Assembly: GCA_039621445.1 (NCBI GenBank)
Contig: CP154954.1
Coordinates: 54,680,838 to 54,744,837, forward strand
Length of the DNA: 64,000 nt
Direction of reading: 5' to 3'
DNA from: Euglena gracilis
Lineage: Eukaryota > Euglenida > Euglenophyceae > Euglenales
Shown piece by piece: positions 14,434-24,150 of this stretch. A model generated the notes under the pieces. The model had not been told where the DNA came from and did not search any database. It saw nothing but the letters and a program-made list of their open reading frames with translations. How positions within the stretch are numbered: the stretch's first letter is position 1; the number at the start of each line of letters is the position of its first letter. The translations under genes and the position numbers were made by a program.

Positions 14434-16012
14434 AAAAAAATTGCCGTGCAATTTAAATTCGACTCCTTTGCCGGTCCGAGGTGCCGCCCCCCCCCCTTTT
14501 TGCTTTCCGGCCTCCGAAAAAATTTGTATTTTTTTTTCTTGTTGAAACGCACAAGCGGTGGCGCCACGTGCCGTGTGTGGCGCGTGCTGTCGGGGAGGGG
14601 GTACAGGGGAGGGGCGAGAAGGGGGACGGGCGCCTCCGGGCTCGTGACCCGGGGAGGCACCGCTTGGGGCCCATCCGCTCCCCCTCCGGTCCCGTGAGCC
14701 TTCTTGGCCCATGGGTAGGGGCGGACTGCCCCCCCCCCCCGGAACACTCGCTGCCAATGTGTAATTGTGATCCCCCCCCCCAGGCCCCGCTTGGCCCGGG
14801 GTGGAAAGCTCCGGCATGTTGGGAAGGAAACATTTGACCAACCCAGCAGGGCCGCCCCGCCTTGCCCGGTATCCCGGGGCCAAAGGCCCCCGGGGGCTTG
14901 GCAGGGGTGCGTGCTGGAGGGGGCGCCGGGGAGGCGCCTTGGGTGGGGCCCGTTCCTTGGAGGAGGGGACTGCCCCCCCCCCCCGCGTTGTGGGCTGAGC
15001 CGCCTTGGCCGGGGCCCGTCCTCTTGCGAGGGGGGGCTGCCTCCCCCCCGCTCTCTCCGGTGTGGAGGGGGTTGGCGCTTGCCCCCCCCCGGCGTGGTTA
15101 ACTTCAAAAATTGGCCGACGGGGTGTATATTTTTAAAATTGGTGGAAGATCGGCGCCCCCCCCCCCCGGCATGGGGGGCCGCGGAGGGGGGGTGACGACC
15201 GCAAAAAAATCAGCACGCGCCCCGGCGACCCCCCCCCCTTTCCGTCGGCACGGTTGGCCGAGGAGGGGGGGAGCAAACCGTCAAAACACGGGAAGAATTG
15301 GCAGGCGCCCCCCCCCCCCTTCGGCACGGTGGGCCGAAGCGGTGTGTGGCCAACCATCAAAAATTGGTTAAAATGGTAGGTGCCCCCCCCCGGCATGGTG
15401 GGCCGAGGAGGGGTGTCCGCCGTCAGCCCCCCCCGCCTTGGCGGGGCCCTCCAAAATTCAAAACTGAAATCGAAAAAGAAATCAAACCGGTGATGTGAAG
15501 GGCAGAACTGAAAGAATGCAGGGGCTCGAGGCCCCCCCTTGGGTCCTAGCGGCCTCGTGGGCCCCCTCGGCGCCCGGGTGCCGCACCGTGCGGTGTTGAG
15601 CACATGCGGCGAGTGGGCGCCGGGGGGCACTCGCCCTGGGCGGGCGCTCTGTGGCCGCGGGTGTTGGGCGAGGCCAGCCCTGGGGGGGGGAGAATGTGGG
15701 CCCCCCAGGGGCCCTTGGGGATGGGAGCCCCCCCCCGTGCAGTTGTGTGGCCTCCTCGCCCCGCCCGGGCGTCCTGTCCCCTTGAGAGGGCCACCAGGCC
15801 CCCGGCTTCTGGGGCCACCGGCCCCACGCCCGTAGCCAAGGGGCGGTCGCAGGGGTTTGAAATCTGAATTTGAAATTGAAGTTGAACCTGCGAAGACACA
15901 AATAACAATCACACAAACAAAATCAGAATCAGGGCCAGGGACGTAGGGGTGCTCCGCCACCACCACAGTCCCCGCACCCAACTTCCCCCCGCTTCCACCT
16001 CCAACCCTCCCT
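14434..16012 (-). other. G-run-rich 3' noncoding region of copy 1
   Basis: About 1.6 kb between the end of the integrase-chromodomain frame and the polypurine tract. It is very GC-rich and on the sense (minus) strand carries many G-runs of 7-13 bases. Open frames exist on both strands but consist of Pro/Gly/Arg/Ala-rich low complexity, mutually overlap and show no recognisable domain, so I call none of them. The region is strongly conserved in copy 2 (48,447-49,999). It may act as a long 3' UTR; no function can be assigned from sequence. Confidence 0.7.
15148..15450 (-). repeat. Degenerate 72-80 bp tandem repeats in the 3' noncoding region of copy 1
   Basis: Four diverged units. Each has an A-rich stretch with AAATTGG or similar, a run of 10-13 C, then a CGGCACGGTGGGCCG-like box followed by a G-rich tail. 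The C-runs lie near 15,157, 15,229, 15,309 and 15,383. The same four units are found in copy 2 near 49,140-49,435. Confidence 0.65.
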
Positions 16013-18021
16013 CTATTGCCTTCGACCCCGCCCCCCTTTCCTCCCGGGGCGGAGAAGTCCCACCACCTCCAACGGGATCCCCTTGGCTGCACAATAGTCC
16101 ACCACATCCTCGTTGTAGGATGGGAAGAAATCCGACCATGGTAGCCATTGGAGATCCGTCGGATCCCAATTTTTCCACCTCACCTGAAATTCCGGGACGC
16201 CCGTTTCCGGGTTGTTCCGGCTGCCCACGATCTCCTCCACCACCCACTCATCCGGGCCCACCTCCAGGGGGGCCGCCTTGTCGTTGAAATAGAAAAGTGG
16301 GAGGGGGTCGGTGGAGAACTCATCCTCTGTGTGGAGCTTGAGTTGGCTCCGGTGTGCCTCTTGGCGGGCCCCCGGGGCCAGCTCCACCACGTATGAGTGG
16401 CGACCCCGGCGGGCCACCACAGTCCCCCTTTTCCACTTGGTGGCCAACTTGTCTGTGCCCGGCTGTGTCTCGGGACGGTACCACACCTTGGCACCGACCT
16501 CCAGGGGAGGTGGGTCCCTTCTCTTGGCGTTGATGGAAGCCCACCGTTTGGTGTGCAAGGCATTCAAGGTTAAGGCCACCTTCTCGTCCATAGCCCGCAT
16601 CCGTGCCATGAAGTCGGCTGCCCCCTCGGCCTCTCGGGGGGGGGGCTGGTGGGGCAGGCCTTGGAGTGGCCGGTGCCGCCCGAAGACCACCTCGTAGGGC
16701 GACAAGCCGGACTCCCCTGGCACATCGTGCAGGTGCCGGAGGGCCTTGGGTAACAGCACCACCCATGAGGCCTCCTTCTCCGACAGGTCAGCGATGAGCT
16801 TGGACAGGGTGTTCATCACCCGTTGGCCTGCCACCTCTGCCCGACCGTTGGCCTGGTGGTGATAGGCCTGCCCGTAGGCACGCCTCACCCCCATGGCGGC
16901 GCACATTGTTTGCCACCAAGCCGAGGCAAAGTGGGGGCCACGGTCCGAGGTCACCACAGAGGGCACCCCGAACATGTCCCAGTGGCGGAACATGGCCTTG
17001 GCCACCACCTCAGCTGTCAGGCCCTTGTACTTGTGAGGGGTGGCCACCGTCCACCCACTCTCACGGTCCACGCACAGGGCCAGATAATCATACACCTGGC
17101 CCTCGTGGGTCACCTCAGGCATGGCGAACAGGTCCACCGCCACGCTGTCCATGAGGAAGGGTGGCACAGGGGTGGCTTCGAGAGCACACTTGAAAGGTGC
17201 TCGAGAGGGGTCACAGGCTTGGCAGATTTCACATTGCCGCTGGATGCCTTGGGTGATTTTCTCAGCCCCCCTTGGATCCGCGAACCTGTACCACCGCCCC
17301 ATCTGGTGCCATAGCCTTGAGGCACCTGGGTGGCCCGCGTCCCCATGGTGGGCCCGCACGACCAGCCCCATCAGGCTGGTGGGCACGCAAAGGAGCCCGT
17401 CCGTGTACATTTTTTCCCCGTACAAACGGACTCCCTCAGGCCAATCTCCCGCAGGGGCCTGCACACTTGCATAAACAGGCCCCCACACCGGGCACGTCCC
17501 GTATGCCCGAGACCAATCCCTGTCCATCACTGGGATGGAGGGATCCTCCTCCACCTCCTCCTGGGTGTGCACCCCCGTGTCTGGAGAAAGTGAAATTGGT
17601 TCCCCCTCGGATTCCCCAAGATCCCCCCCGTGGGGATCATCGATGGGGGGGGTCGACTGCAGGTCCTCACTCAGAACTCTTCGCCCCGGTTGGTGTTCCT
17701 CAGGTCCCCCCCTTCTTGCCGGCTGTTCATTCCCGAATTCATCCACGAAAAGATGGGCACGTGGGGAACCTCGTGTCTCCCGCGTGTCCAACCCAGGTCC
17801 CCCAGGTCCCTCTCCTCCCGCGAGGAGGATGGGACCCGAATCTCCCGAGGGGGCGTCCCCAGGCCCCTCCCCCCCTGTGGGGTCAGGGCCAGGGCCCCCT
17901 GGCACTGAATCCTCAGCCCCCTCCCCCTCTGTGGGGCTGGGGCCAGGTATGTGCTGTGCTGCCCGTTCCGCCTGCGCTGTGTCTCTCCCGCTGCGTGTTG
18001 TTACCGCCACGTGGAGTTCCT
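16013..18021 (-). CDS. pol: Integrase plus chromodomain, C-terminal part of Pol, copy 1 (frameshifted from the upstream part)
   Basis: Integrase inserts the element cDNA into host DNA. Numbered from the GTG codon at 18,010, the 665-residue frame has an acidic/proline linker (1-160), an HHCC zinc-binding region (H222, H227, C260, C263), and the catalytic core D293, D356, E392 with exactly 35 residues between the last two (D,D35E). A GPY/F-like region follows, and a C-terminal chromodomain lies at about 585-645 (EWVVEEIVGSR, then FQVRWKNWDPTDLQWLPW). There is no ATG start; this is the continuation of the upstream Pol frame, displaced by an extra base in a C8 run (18,022-18,029) that is C7 in copy 2. 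It ends at a stop before the 3' noncoding region. Domain identity is certain; whether this copy makes active enzyme is doubtful because of the frameshift. Confidence 0.93.
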
Positions 18022-21000
18022 CCCCCCCCGTGCGGTGTCCCGCATTCCCGCTCTTCCCTCCGTTCTTCTTCGATCATGGCCCTCATTGCCTCATCATCCT
18101 CCTCGCTCCCGTGGAGGCTGATGTCGGCAAATGCCTTGGAGGCAGGATATGCCCATCTGCTGAGGGCATCCGCCACCACGTTTTCCTTTCCCGGGATGTA
18201 GACCACGTGAAGGTCAAACCGGGAGAACATTTCATGCCAGCGTCCCCGCCTTCCCGCAGGTCCGCTGGGCGTGTCCAGGGTTTCCTTGGCCCAGGCCTCC
18301 AGGGACTTGTGGTCCGTGAGGACCAACACCGGCTGCAGGCCGATGTAGGAGGCCCATTTCTGGAGGGCCAGGATGATGGCGTAGGTCTCCTTCTCTCGCG
18401 GAGACCAGCTTTTCACCTGTCCAGCCGTGAGTTTCCTGGAGCAGAAGGCCACAGGCACGGTTTTCCGTGTAGTGGCTTCCACGGCTGTGGGCATCCCCTC
18501 CGTTGGCTCCAAAAACTGTTCAAGGGCTGCCCCCACCGCCTTGTCGCTCGCATCAACCCGGAGAATGAATGGCTGGTCCGGGTTGATGGTGTGGAGCTCC
18601 AATCCCCGGAGGAGCTCCTGCTTCAGGGCGGTGAAGGCCTCCCGTTCCACTTGGCCGAATTTCACAGGTTTTTTGCTGCCTTTTTTCCCTTCCACACGTC
18701 CCACCTTGAGGAGTTCCATCAGGGGGGCTGCATACCGGGCATACTCCTTCACGTAGCTGGAGTAGTAGTAGTTGGTGAAGCCCAGAAAGCCCCTGAGGGC
18801 TGTGATCGTGCGGGGCTCCTCCCACTTCTCCAGCGCCATGAGTTTGCCCGGGGCTGGCCTCCGTTTTCCTCCCCCCAGGATGTGGCCACAGAACTCCACT
18901 TCTCTTACGAAGAAGCGGCACTTGTTTTTGTCCACGACCAGGCGGTGTTCCCGCAGTGCCCCCAACACTCGCCTTATGTCCTGGTCGTGTGCCTCCAGGG
19001 TAGCTTCCTCCGTGCCACACCACTCTGTCCCCACGATGATGTCGTCAACATATGGGTTGGCGACATCAGCCACATCCCTCAGCGAGTAGTCGATCACCCG
19101 CTGAAAAATGGCCACTCCATTTTTCAGGCCCATCACGACCACACACCACTGCTTGGACCCTCGGGGGGTGCTGCAGCAGGTGTATGGGCGTGAGTCTTCG
19201 TGCAGGGGCACCTGATGGAAGGCATCCTTGAGATCAAGGACGGAGAACAGGTACCTCCGTCCCTGGTTCACCAGGATGTCTTCAATCCTGGGGAGGGGGT
19301 AAGCATCCGTCACTGTGGCCTCGTTTAATGCCCGGAAATCCACAACCCCACGCCACTTCCCCTGTTTCTTGGCCACCACGAATGTGGGGCTGCTCCAGGC
19401 ACTTGGCACCCCCTCCTCCACCTTCTTGTCCCGAACCCACTCATCCACTAGGTCACACAAGGCCCTGTGCCTCTCCCCCGTCAGGTGGATGGGCCTCTGC
19501 TTTTTCGCCACCGATCCCGGTTTTAATTCGATTTTCCCTTCCCCCAGGGGCCCCCGAACGATTCTTTCCCCCCAAATCCTGTCTCGGAGAACCTCCCCCT
19601 CGAAGTCCCTCCGGAGGGCTGCCCGGAGCTCCTCAGCCCGCTGGCTGGTCACCTGTTCCCCTTCGGGAACAAGGATGACCCCTTGGGCTGCCCGTGCTTC
19701 GACCTCCCGGGCTGCCCGCAGGAGTTCCTTGGCCACTGTCTCCTGGGTCGCCTCATCCTCGTGCAGGGGGTTTTCCTCCCACTCAGGCTCCTCGGTGTCC
19801 TCCCCCAGGGCTGCCTCTGGCAAAGCAAGCCGCAGTGCTCTGACTTTTTCCACCATTTTCAGGTATCTCACTCGCTTTTGTGCCTTTTTGTGGGCTGCTG
19901 GCTGAACTTGCTCACCCTCCGCATCATGTCCCCGAAGGAGGACCACCTGCTCTCCCCTCAATGCCAAGGCTCGGAGATGTGGAAACACCCCGAGCTGGTT
20001 TTCCTCCAGCCACGGAAAGCCGATGATGGCCTCCACGTGGATGTCTGCCTCATAGAAGGAGGCTGGGGCCGTCCACAGGGCCCCTTCCCCCTGACCCAGG
20101 CCCCCCTCCCGCCGGAGGACCAGGCCCAGGGTTGCCTCACGTTCCCCCCCTTCCATCTTGGCTCCACTAGCCGTCACCAGGGACAGGGGCTTGGGGGCAG
20201 GCAGGAGGTATGTGCTGGGTAGCATGCCTCTTCGGACCAGGTTCACCTCTGCCCCTGTGTCAATGAGGGCGTTGATGAAGTGGGTCTGTCCGTCTGGCCC
20301 CCTGGCCTGCACCCGCATCAGCAGCTGCCGTTCACTGGCACCCTGCCCCACCTCACGGAGCAAGACCGAGGGCACCCCTCGCTCTGTCTGGGGGTCCCGC
20401 TCTGGCTCCGGAGACCCGGCAGCGTGGGCCTCCGGTGCCGGTGCTGTGGCCAGGTCACGGATGAGCGCCTCTGGGATCCGATATTTCAGGTGCCTGGGCA
20501 GGTTTTGGTGTTTGCTGCTGAGCCGAATTTTGTGCCGTCCCTTTCGTCCCCCCTCAGGTACTGGGCTTTCCAGGTTGGTGCAGGTCCGGCCGTCACACAC
20601 CCGTGGCCGGAGACCCAGGACATGGGGGCTGCCCCATATCCTGGTGGGCTTCTGGTAGCCCCAGTCTGCATACTGGCAGTAATCCACGTCCACGTGTGGG
20701 ATCCCTGCCATGTACCTGCGGGTCCGCAGGTAACCGTACCGGGGGTTTTCCAGCCACCACCGCCGTGGGCGGAGGTATCTGATGATGGCCAGGGCCCGCT
20801 GCACCAGCCGATCAGCCAATTTAAAATCCCGTTCCCTGGTGGTCAGGGCCAGGCTGAATTCGGTGCAGGGGACCCCGCACACCACCACCTCGAAATCCCC
20901 AGGCTGGAACTGTTTTTTAAAATTCCATTTTAGCACGTCAACACAAATATCTGGCCGCCACCTGGGGTCCACGTCCACCGACGTAACCTGGTAACCCAGG

Positions 21001-22319
21001 CTGCGGTAGACGTCCCCGACTGAACCTGTCCCGCAGAACAGGTCCAGCATCCGTCCCGGCTGGTCCGCTCTCCCCACCTGCCCCAGGTGTGCCGGCTTGA
21101 CCTCCCCTGTGGCCCCCCCTGTCCCTGGGGGTGGCCCTGAAAAATGTGTCCCGAACCTGGTTTTTTTCTCCCTCCCCCTTCGTGTCACCTCCTCCAGCGT
21201 GCACCGGTCTGGGTGCCCACACAGCAAAAAGGCTGTGATGGGCCACTTGGTCCCCCGGCACAACTCCTCCCCTCTGCCGAAAAATCGTGTCCCCTGAGGG
21301 AACGTGACTTGGCGCACTGCCAAGCCCCTCGCCTCCCTGTACCAACGCCGTCCCGGCCACCAGGGGATCACCAGGATGGCATGGGCCTGATCCCTCCTGA
21401 TTTTTTCGAGAACCTCCTGCATTTTTTTATAAGGTGGGTTGATCCACAAAACCTCCCTGCCCCAGTTCTGCTTGAAGGCATCTTCCCCTTCCCCACTCCC
21501 TGGCCCCCACCAGCGGACAAACCTGCGGTTTTCTTTGGCAGAAAAGGCGTCGACCTCCGGCTGGACCCCCAGGCGGCGGAGTACGTCCCTGACGTACTCC
21601 TCCCGGACGTGGTAGTCCTGGGAGATCCACCGGGAGGGCGACCTCCCAAACCCTGAGGAACGGGCTGGGAGTGGTGCTGGGGCTGGCTGTGGTGTGGGGG
21701 CTGAGGTGGAAGGTGCGGCCATGACGCACCTCACCTGGCGAATCGAAAAACCTGAATCCCTTTCCGTGCTGGGGGCGGTTTCATCCGTGCCTTTGCTGGT
21801 TTGGGGAACGTTGATGACCTCCCTCGCTGCCTCCCTGATTGATGCCTGTGAGAGCGTTTTGTTTTTTTCTTTTTCATTTTTTTGTTTTGTGTTTTTCCCC
21901 TCCCTTCCTGGTGTTGTGACCTGCGGTAGACTGGGTGTGCTGGAACCCGAAGACCCCTGGGCGGCCTGCTGCGGAGGGCCAGCCGCCTTGTGTCCCTTCT
22001 CCCTTTGTCCCGAGCCTGAACTCTGACCTGAGCCCCCCCCTGGACTGCCCTCGCTGGGGAAAAGCGCAGCCCAGGGGTTGGCAGAGTCGAATGAGAGGGC
22101 CTGCTGGCCCCCCCCGGCCGAGCCGCCCCCCCCAGTCCCTTTTCGTGTCTCAGTCAGGGGGGGCTGGGGGGACCGTGCAGGTTCAGGTCCGGATCTGCCT
22201 TTGGACCTTCCCTTGACCAAAACCCAACCCTCTGCGTGAACCCTTTCCTTACCCCCCTTCCGAGGGCCGTGCTGGGGGTACCCTGGGCCCCCGTCCCCTC
22301 CCTTCTGGCCCCCGCTTTT
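17913..22319 (-). CDS. pol: Pol polyprotein, copy 1: Dam-like MTase, C5-DNA MTase, protease, RT, RNase H
   Basis: The frame is open from directly after the in-frame UGA ending gag (22,320-22,322); there is no ATG, and the first near-cognate codon is TTG at 22,220, used here for numbering (1,435 residues). Residues 1-190 are low complexity. About 197-340 resembles phage-type N6-adenine methyltransferase (VDAFSAKENRR, then NPPY at 261-264). 388-595 is a C5-cytosine methyltransferase with motif I LDLFCGTGSVG (392-402), motif IV PC (451-452), motif VI ENP (491-493) and motif X-like YRIPEALI. The protease has DTG at 654-656. RT (about 905-1115) has LDLKDAFHQ and YVDD (1057-1060). RNase H (about 1215-1352) has D1223, E1276/E1278 and D1303. 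The true frame leaves this track at the C8 run 18,022-18,029 and continues into integrase; the last roughly 35 residues are out-of-frame tail. All motifs needed for activity are visible. Confidence 0.93.
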   Translation of the reverse strand, partial: KSGGQKGGDGGPGYPQHGPRKGGKERVHAEGWVLVKGRSKGRSGPEPARSPQPPLTETRKGTGGGGSAGGGQQALSFDSANPWAALFPSEGSPGGGSGQSSGSGQREKGHKAAGPPQQAAQGSSGSSTPSLPQVTTPGREGKNTKQKNEKEKNKTLSQASIREAAREVINVPQTSKGTDETAPSTERDSGFSIRQVRCVMAAPSTSAPTPQPAPAPLPARSSGFGRSPSRWISQDYHVREEYVRDVLRRLGVQPEVDAFSAKENRRFVRWWGPGSGEGEDAFKQNWGREVLWINPPYKKMQEVLEKIRRDQAHAILVIPWWPGRRWYREARGLAVRQVTFPQGTRFFGRGEELCRGTKWPITAFLLCGHPDRCTLEEVTRRGREKKTRFGTHFSGPPPGTGGATGEVKPAHLGQVGRADQPGRMLDLFCGTGSVGDVYRSLGYQVTSVDVDPRWRPDICVDVLKWNFKKQFQPGDFEVVVCGVPCTEFSLALTTRERDFKLADRLVQRALAIIRYLRPRRWWLENPRYGYLRTRRYMAGIPHVDVDYCQYADWGYQKPTRIWGSPHVLGLRPRVCDGRTCTNLESPVPEGGRKGRHKIRLSSKHQNLPRHLKYRIPEALIRDLATAPAPEAHAAGSPEPERDPQTERGVPSVLLREVGQGASERQLLMRVQARGPDGQTHFINALIDTGAEVNLVRRGMLPSTYLLPAPKPLSLVTASGAKMEGGEREATLGLVLRREGGLGQGEGALWTAPASFYEADIHVEAIIGFPWLEENQLGVFPHLRALALRGEQVVLLRGHDAEGEQVQPAAHKKAQKRVRYLKMVEKVRALRLALPEAALGEDTEEPEWEENPLHEDEATQETVAKELLRAAREVEARAAQGVILVPEGEQVTSQRAEELRAALRRDFEGEVLRDRIWGERIVRGPLGEGKIELKPGSVAKKQRPIHLTGERHRALCDLVDEWVRDKKVEEGVPSAWSSPTFVVAKKQGKWRGVVDFRALNEATVTDAYPLPRIEDILVNQGRRYLFSVLDLKDAFHQVPLHEDSRPYTCCSTPRGSKQWCVVVMGLKNGVAIFQRVIDYSLRDVADVANPYVDDIIVGTEWCGTEEATLEAHDQDIRRVLGALREHRLVVDKNKCRFFVREVEFCGHILGGGKRRPAPGKLMALEKWEEPRTITALRGFLGFTNYYYSSYVKEYARYAAPLMELLKVGRVEGKKGSKKPVKFGQVEREAFTALKQELLRGLELHTINPDQPFILRVDASDKAVGAALEQFLEPTEGMPTAVEATTRKTVPVAFCSRKLTAGQVKSWSPREKETYAIILALQKWASYIGLQPVLVLTDHKSLEAWAKETLDTPSGPAGRRGRWHEMFSRFDLHVVYIPGKENVVADALSRWAYPASKAFADISLHGSEEDDEAMRAMIEEERREERECGTPHGGGGTPRGGNNTQRERHSAGGTGSTAHTWPQPHRGGGG
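18022..18029 (-). other. Frameshift site in pol of copy 1 (C8 run)
   Basis: Plus-strand run of eight C where copy 2 has seven (52,002-52,008). The extra base moves the RNase H frame out of the integrase frame. A homopolymer-length error in the assembly is an alternative explanation. Confidence 0.8.
20436..21059 (-). other. C5-cytosine DNA methyltransferase domain inside Pol, copy 1 (intact)
   Basis: A compact domain of about 205 residues that would transfer a methyl group from S-adenosylmethionine to cytosine in DNA. Visible motifs: I (SAM binding, LDLFCGTGSVGD), an acidic motif II-like VDVDPRW, IV with catalytic Cys in GVPCTEFS, VI WWLENPRYG, VIII-like VDYCQYADWGYQKPTRIWG, a Cys-containing segment (VCDGRTC), and X-like YRIPEALIRDL. 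The spacing between VIII and X is short, so the target-recognition region is small, as in phage and large-DNA-virus enzymes rather than in DNMT1/DNMT3. Retrotransposon-borne DNMTs have been described in dinoflagellates and charophyte algae; whether this is the same lineage needs a phylogeny. Confidence 0.9.
21201..21632 (-). other. Dam-like N6-adenine methyltransferase domain inside Pol, copy 1
   Basis: Pol residues about 197-340. The order WISQDYHV, then PEVDAFSAKENRR, then DAFKQNW, then VLWINPPYKK, then ILVIPWWPGRRWYREA, then FPQGTRFFGRG matches the layout of phage N6-adenine (Dam) methyltransferases, where NPPY is the catalytic motif IV. Similar Dam-like domains are known in DIRS and some other retroelements, usually downstream of RNase H; here it lies upstream of the protease. 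A classic SAM-binding FxGxG motif is not obvious, so catalytic activity is uncertain. Confidence 0.75.
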
Positions 22320-22322
22320 TCA
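22320..22322 (-). other. In-frame UGA between gag and pol, copy 1
   Basis: TGA on the minus strand, followed by AAA AGC. The gag and pol frames are identical on either side (24,746 to 22,220 is a multiple of three). The same UGA in the same context is found in copy 2. Consistent with translational readthrough as the means of making Gag-Pol. Confidence 0.8.
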
Positions 22323-24150
22323 GGCACTTCCCCGCCGTGGGGGTGTGGACGTCCCCTTCCCCTTTCCCCTTCTCCACCAGCACTGTCGTGCCAGATGTCC
22401 CGTTTTCCCGCACTCATAACATTTTTTTCCAGGGCATTCCCGAGACCAGTGATCTGTGGCCCCGCACTGGCTGCAGGGCTGGTTCACCGAGGGGCCACTC
22501 CGGGGGCTCCTCGGGGGGGTTTGTTCCCTGTTGGTGGCTGGGTGAGGGGTTGGGGACCTGGCTGGGCGAAACTCTGAGCCGCCCTTGCCAGCTCCCTTGC
22601 CGAACCCCTTCCCCTTTTGCCCCGGGCTGGGTGACCTGCGTCCATCCCGTCCCTTTACCGGTGACCCGCCCCGGTGCCGTGGTTGCCTGTCCTGTGGCCC
22701 CTCAGGGCCTTTGGGGGGTCCTGCCTTTGCTCCTCCCTCAGCTGGCTGTGAAACAGTTTTCTGGGGCTGGGCTGCCCTGGCTTCCAGGGATTTTACCTCA
22801 GAGACTGAAAAATTGTCGAGGCCCCCAGCCCAGTGGTCTTCCTGGTGGGCTGGGACCCCCCGTCCCCCCCAGGAACGGCCGTAGCTGTCAGACCGTTCCT
22901 GGCACCGCAGCTCATTTTCAGCGTGTCGAAAAACCTCCTCCAGTCCCAGCTTTGTTTCGTGGGCGGTGATTTTCACTGTATTGCCCCCCTGCAGCGTGGC
23001 CCCGTTCCTCATCATCAACCTCTCCAGCGCCCGCCGGCTGTAGAGCTTGATGAGGAAGGAGTCCCGGTGTGCCCTGACTGTCACCGGCTCTCCTTCCCCC
23101 ACAGCCTCCTGGGCGAGTTGTGTTGCCTTTTCCGCCGTCAACCCAGGGATGTGCCACAGCCGCACTGTGGGCGCATCCTGATTTTTTCGGGTCTGCTCCC
23201 TGATTATTGCCCTTCGCATGGAATCTGGGAGCTGCTGTAAAACCAGGGCCTGTGCTTCCTCCTCAGAGGGGTTTTCCATCCGGCAGAAAATTAATTTAAA
23301 CTGGCTTTCATATTCACGCCACGCTGGGAGGGTTAATTTGCCCGTGTTTGCCGGCCTGAGGGCCCTGAGCTGCTCATGCAGCGAGGCCTGGATGTCACCG
23401 CCGTATTTCTGGGCCAGCCAGTTCCAGAAATCCTGGAACCTGACCCGTTCCCCCATCTCCTGTCGCCGCTGGAGTTCCAGCCGGCTGCTGTGGTCCAGGC
23501 AGCCGGTCAGAACAAGCATTTTAAATTCCTCCCCCACTGGCTGTCCCATGGAAACCTGCTGCATGTAAAGCTGAAATTTTACTGAAAAATCATGAAAATC
23601 CCCTTTCAGCTCTGGTTTTACAAGGTCTTTGGTGAGGAGTGTCGCCAGCGGCCCCAAAAACATGCTGGCTGCTGGGCTGGGGGCTGCTGGCGCCACGTGG
23701 ACCGGAGCTGCCTGGACCCCCCGGACCCAGGCTCCCGTGTCCTGGGACCCAAAGGCCAGAGGGGCAGCGCTGCACGATGCTGCCCCAGCCTCAGGGGCCC
23801 AGGCGAAAGGGTCCATTGCCCCCGTGAACTCCCCTCCTGCGGGGAACCCACGGGGCTGGGGGGGCCACTGGTGCTCGGCTGATTTCACCCTTGGTTGATC
23901 CCTGCCCTGGCCCTGTAGATCTGCTGTGCCTGCTGCCTGTGGTTTCGCTGTGCTGCACTGTCCCGTCGTTCGTGAATTTTGCTGAGACTGTTGCTGCTGC
24001 TCCTGGGCTCCCAAACTGGACAAAAAATTAAAAAATCCGTGAGCTTTTATCTGGCGTTCCGCTTCCTCCCAATCCACCCCCTGAAACCCAAACGTGCCTG
24101 GTGTCTGGGCAGCTGGGGTCCCCCCAGCAGCGGGGACCAGGACCGGACGG

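Noticed and set aside
14124-16107. Open frames of 100-330 codons in the GC-rich 3' noncoding region and LTRs, both strands
   Set aside because: Pro/Gly/Arg-rich low complexity, mutually overlapping, and different between copies because of run-length changes. They reflect few stops in GC-rich DNA.
18008-18010. GTG starts for integrase (18,010), the 54,351 frame and the 54,863 frame as independent genes
   Set aside because: These are simply the first permissive codons after frameshifts; alignment of the two copies shows continuous ancestral coding through them.
17535-19193. 552-codon plus-strand frame (and 637 codons at 51,256-53,169) opposite pol
   Set aside because: Antisense shadow of the protease/RT/RNase H/integrase coding strand; no motif of its own, and base composition explains the lack of stops.
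22218-22220. TTG at 22,220 / 56,176 as a pol start codon
   Set aside because: Nuclear eukaryotic genes rarely start at TTG, and the frame is open upstream to the gag UGA; readthrough explains it better.
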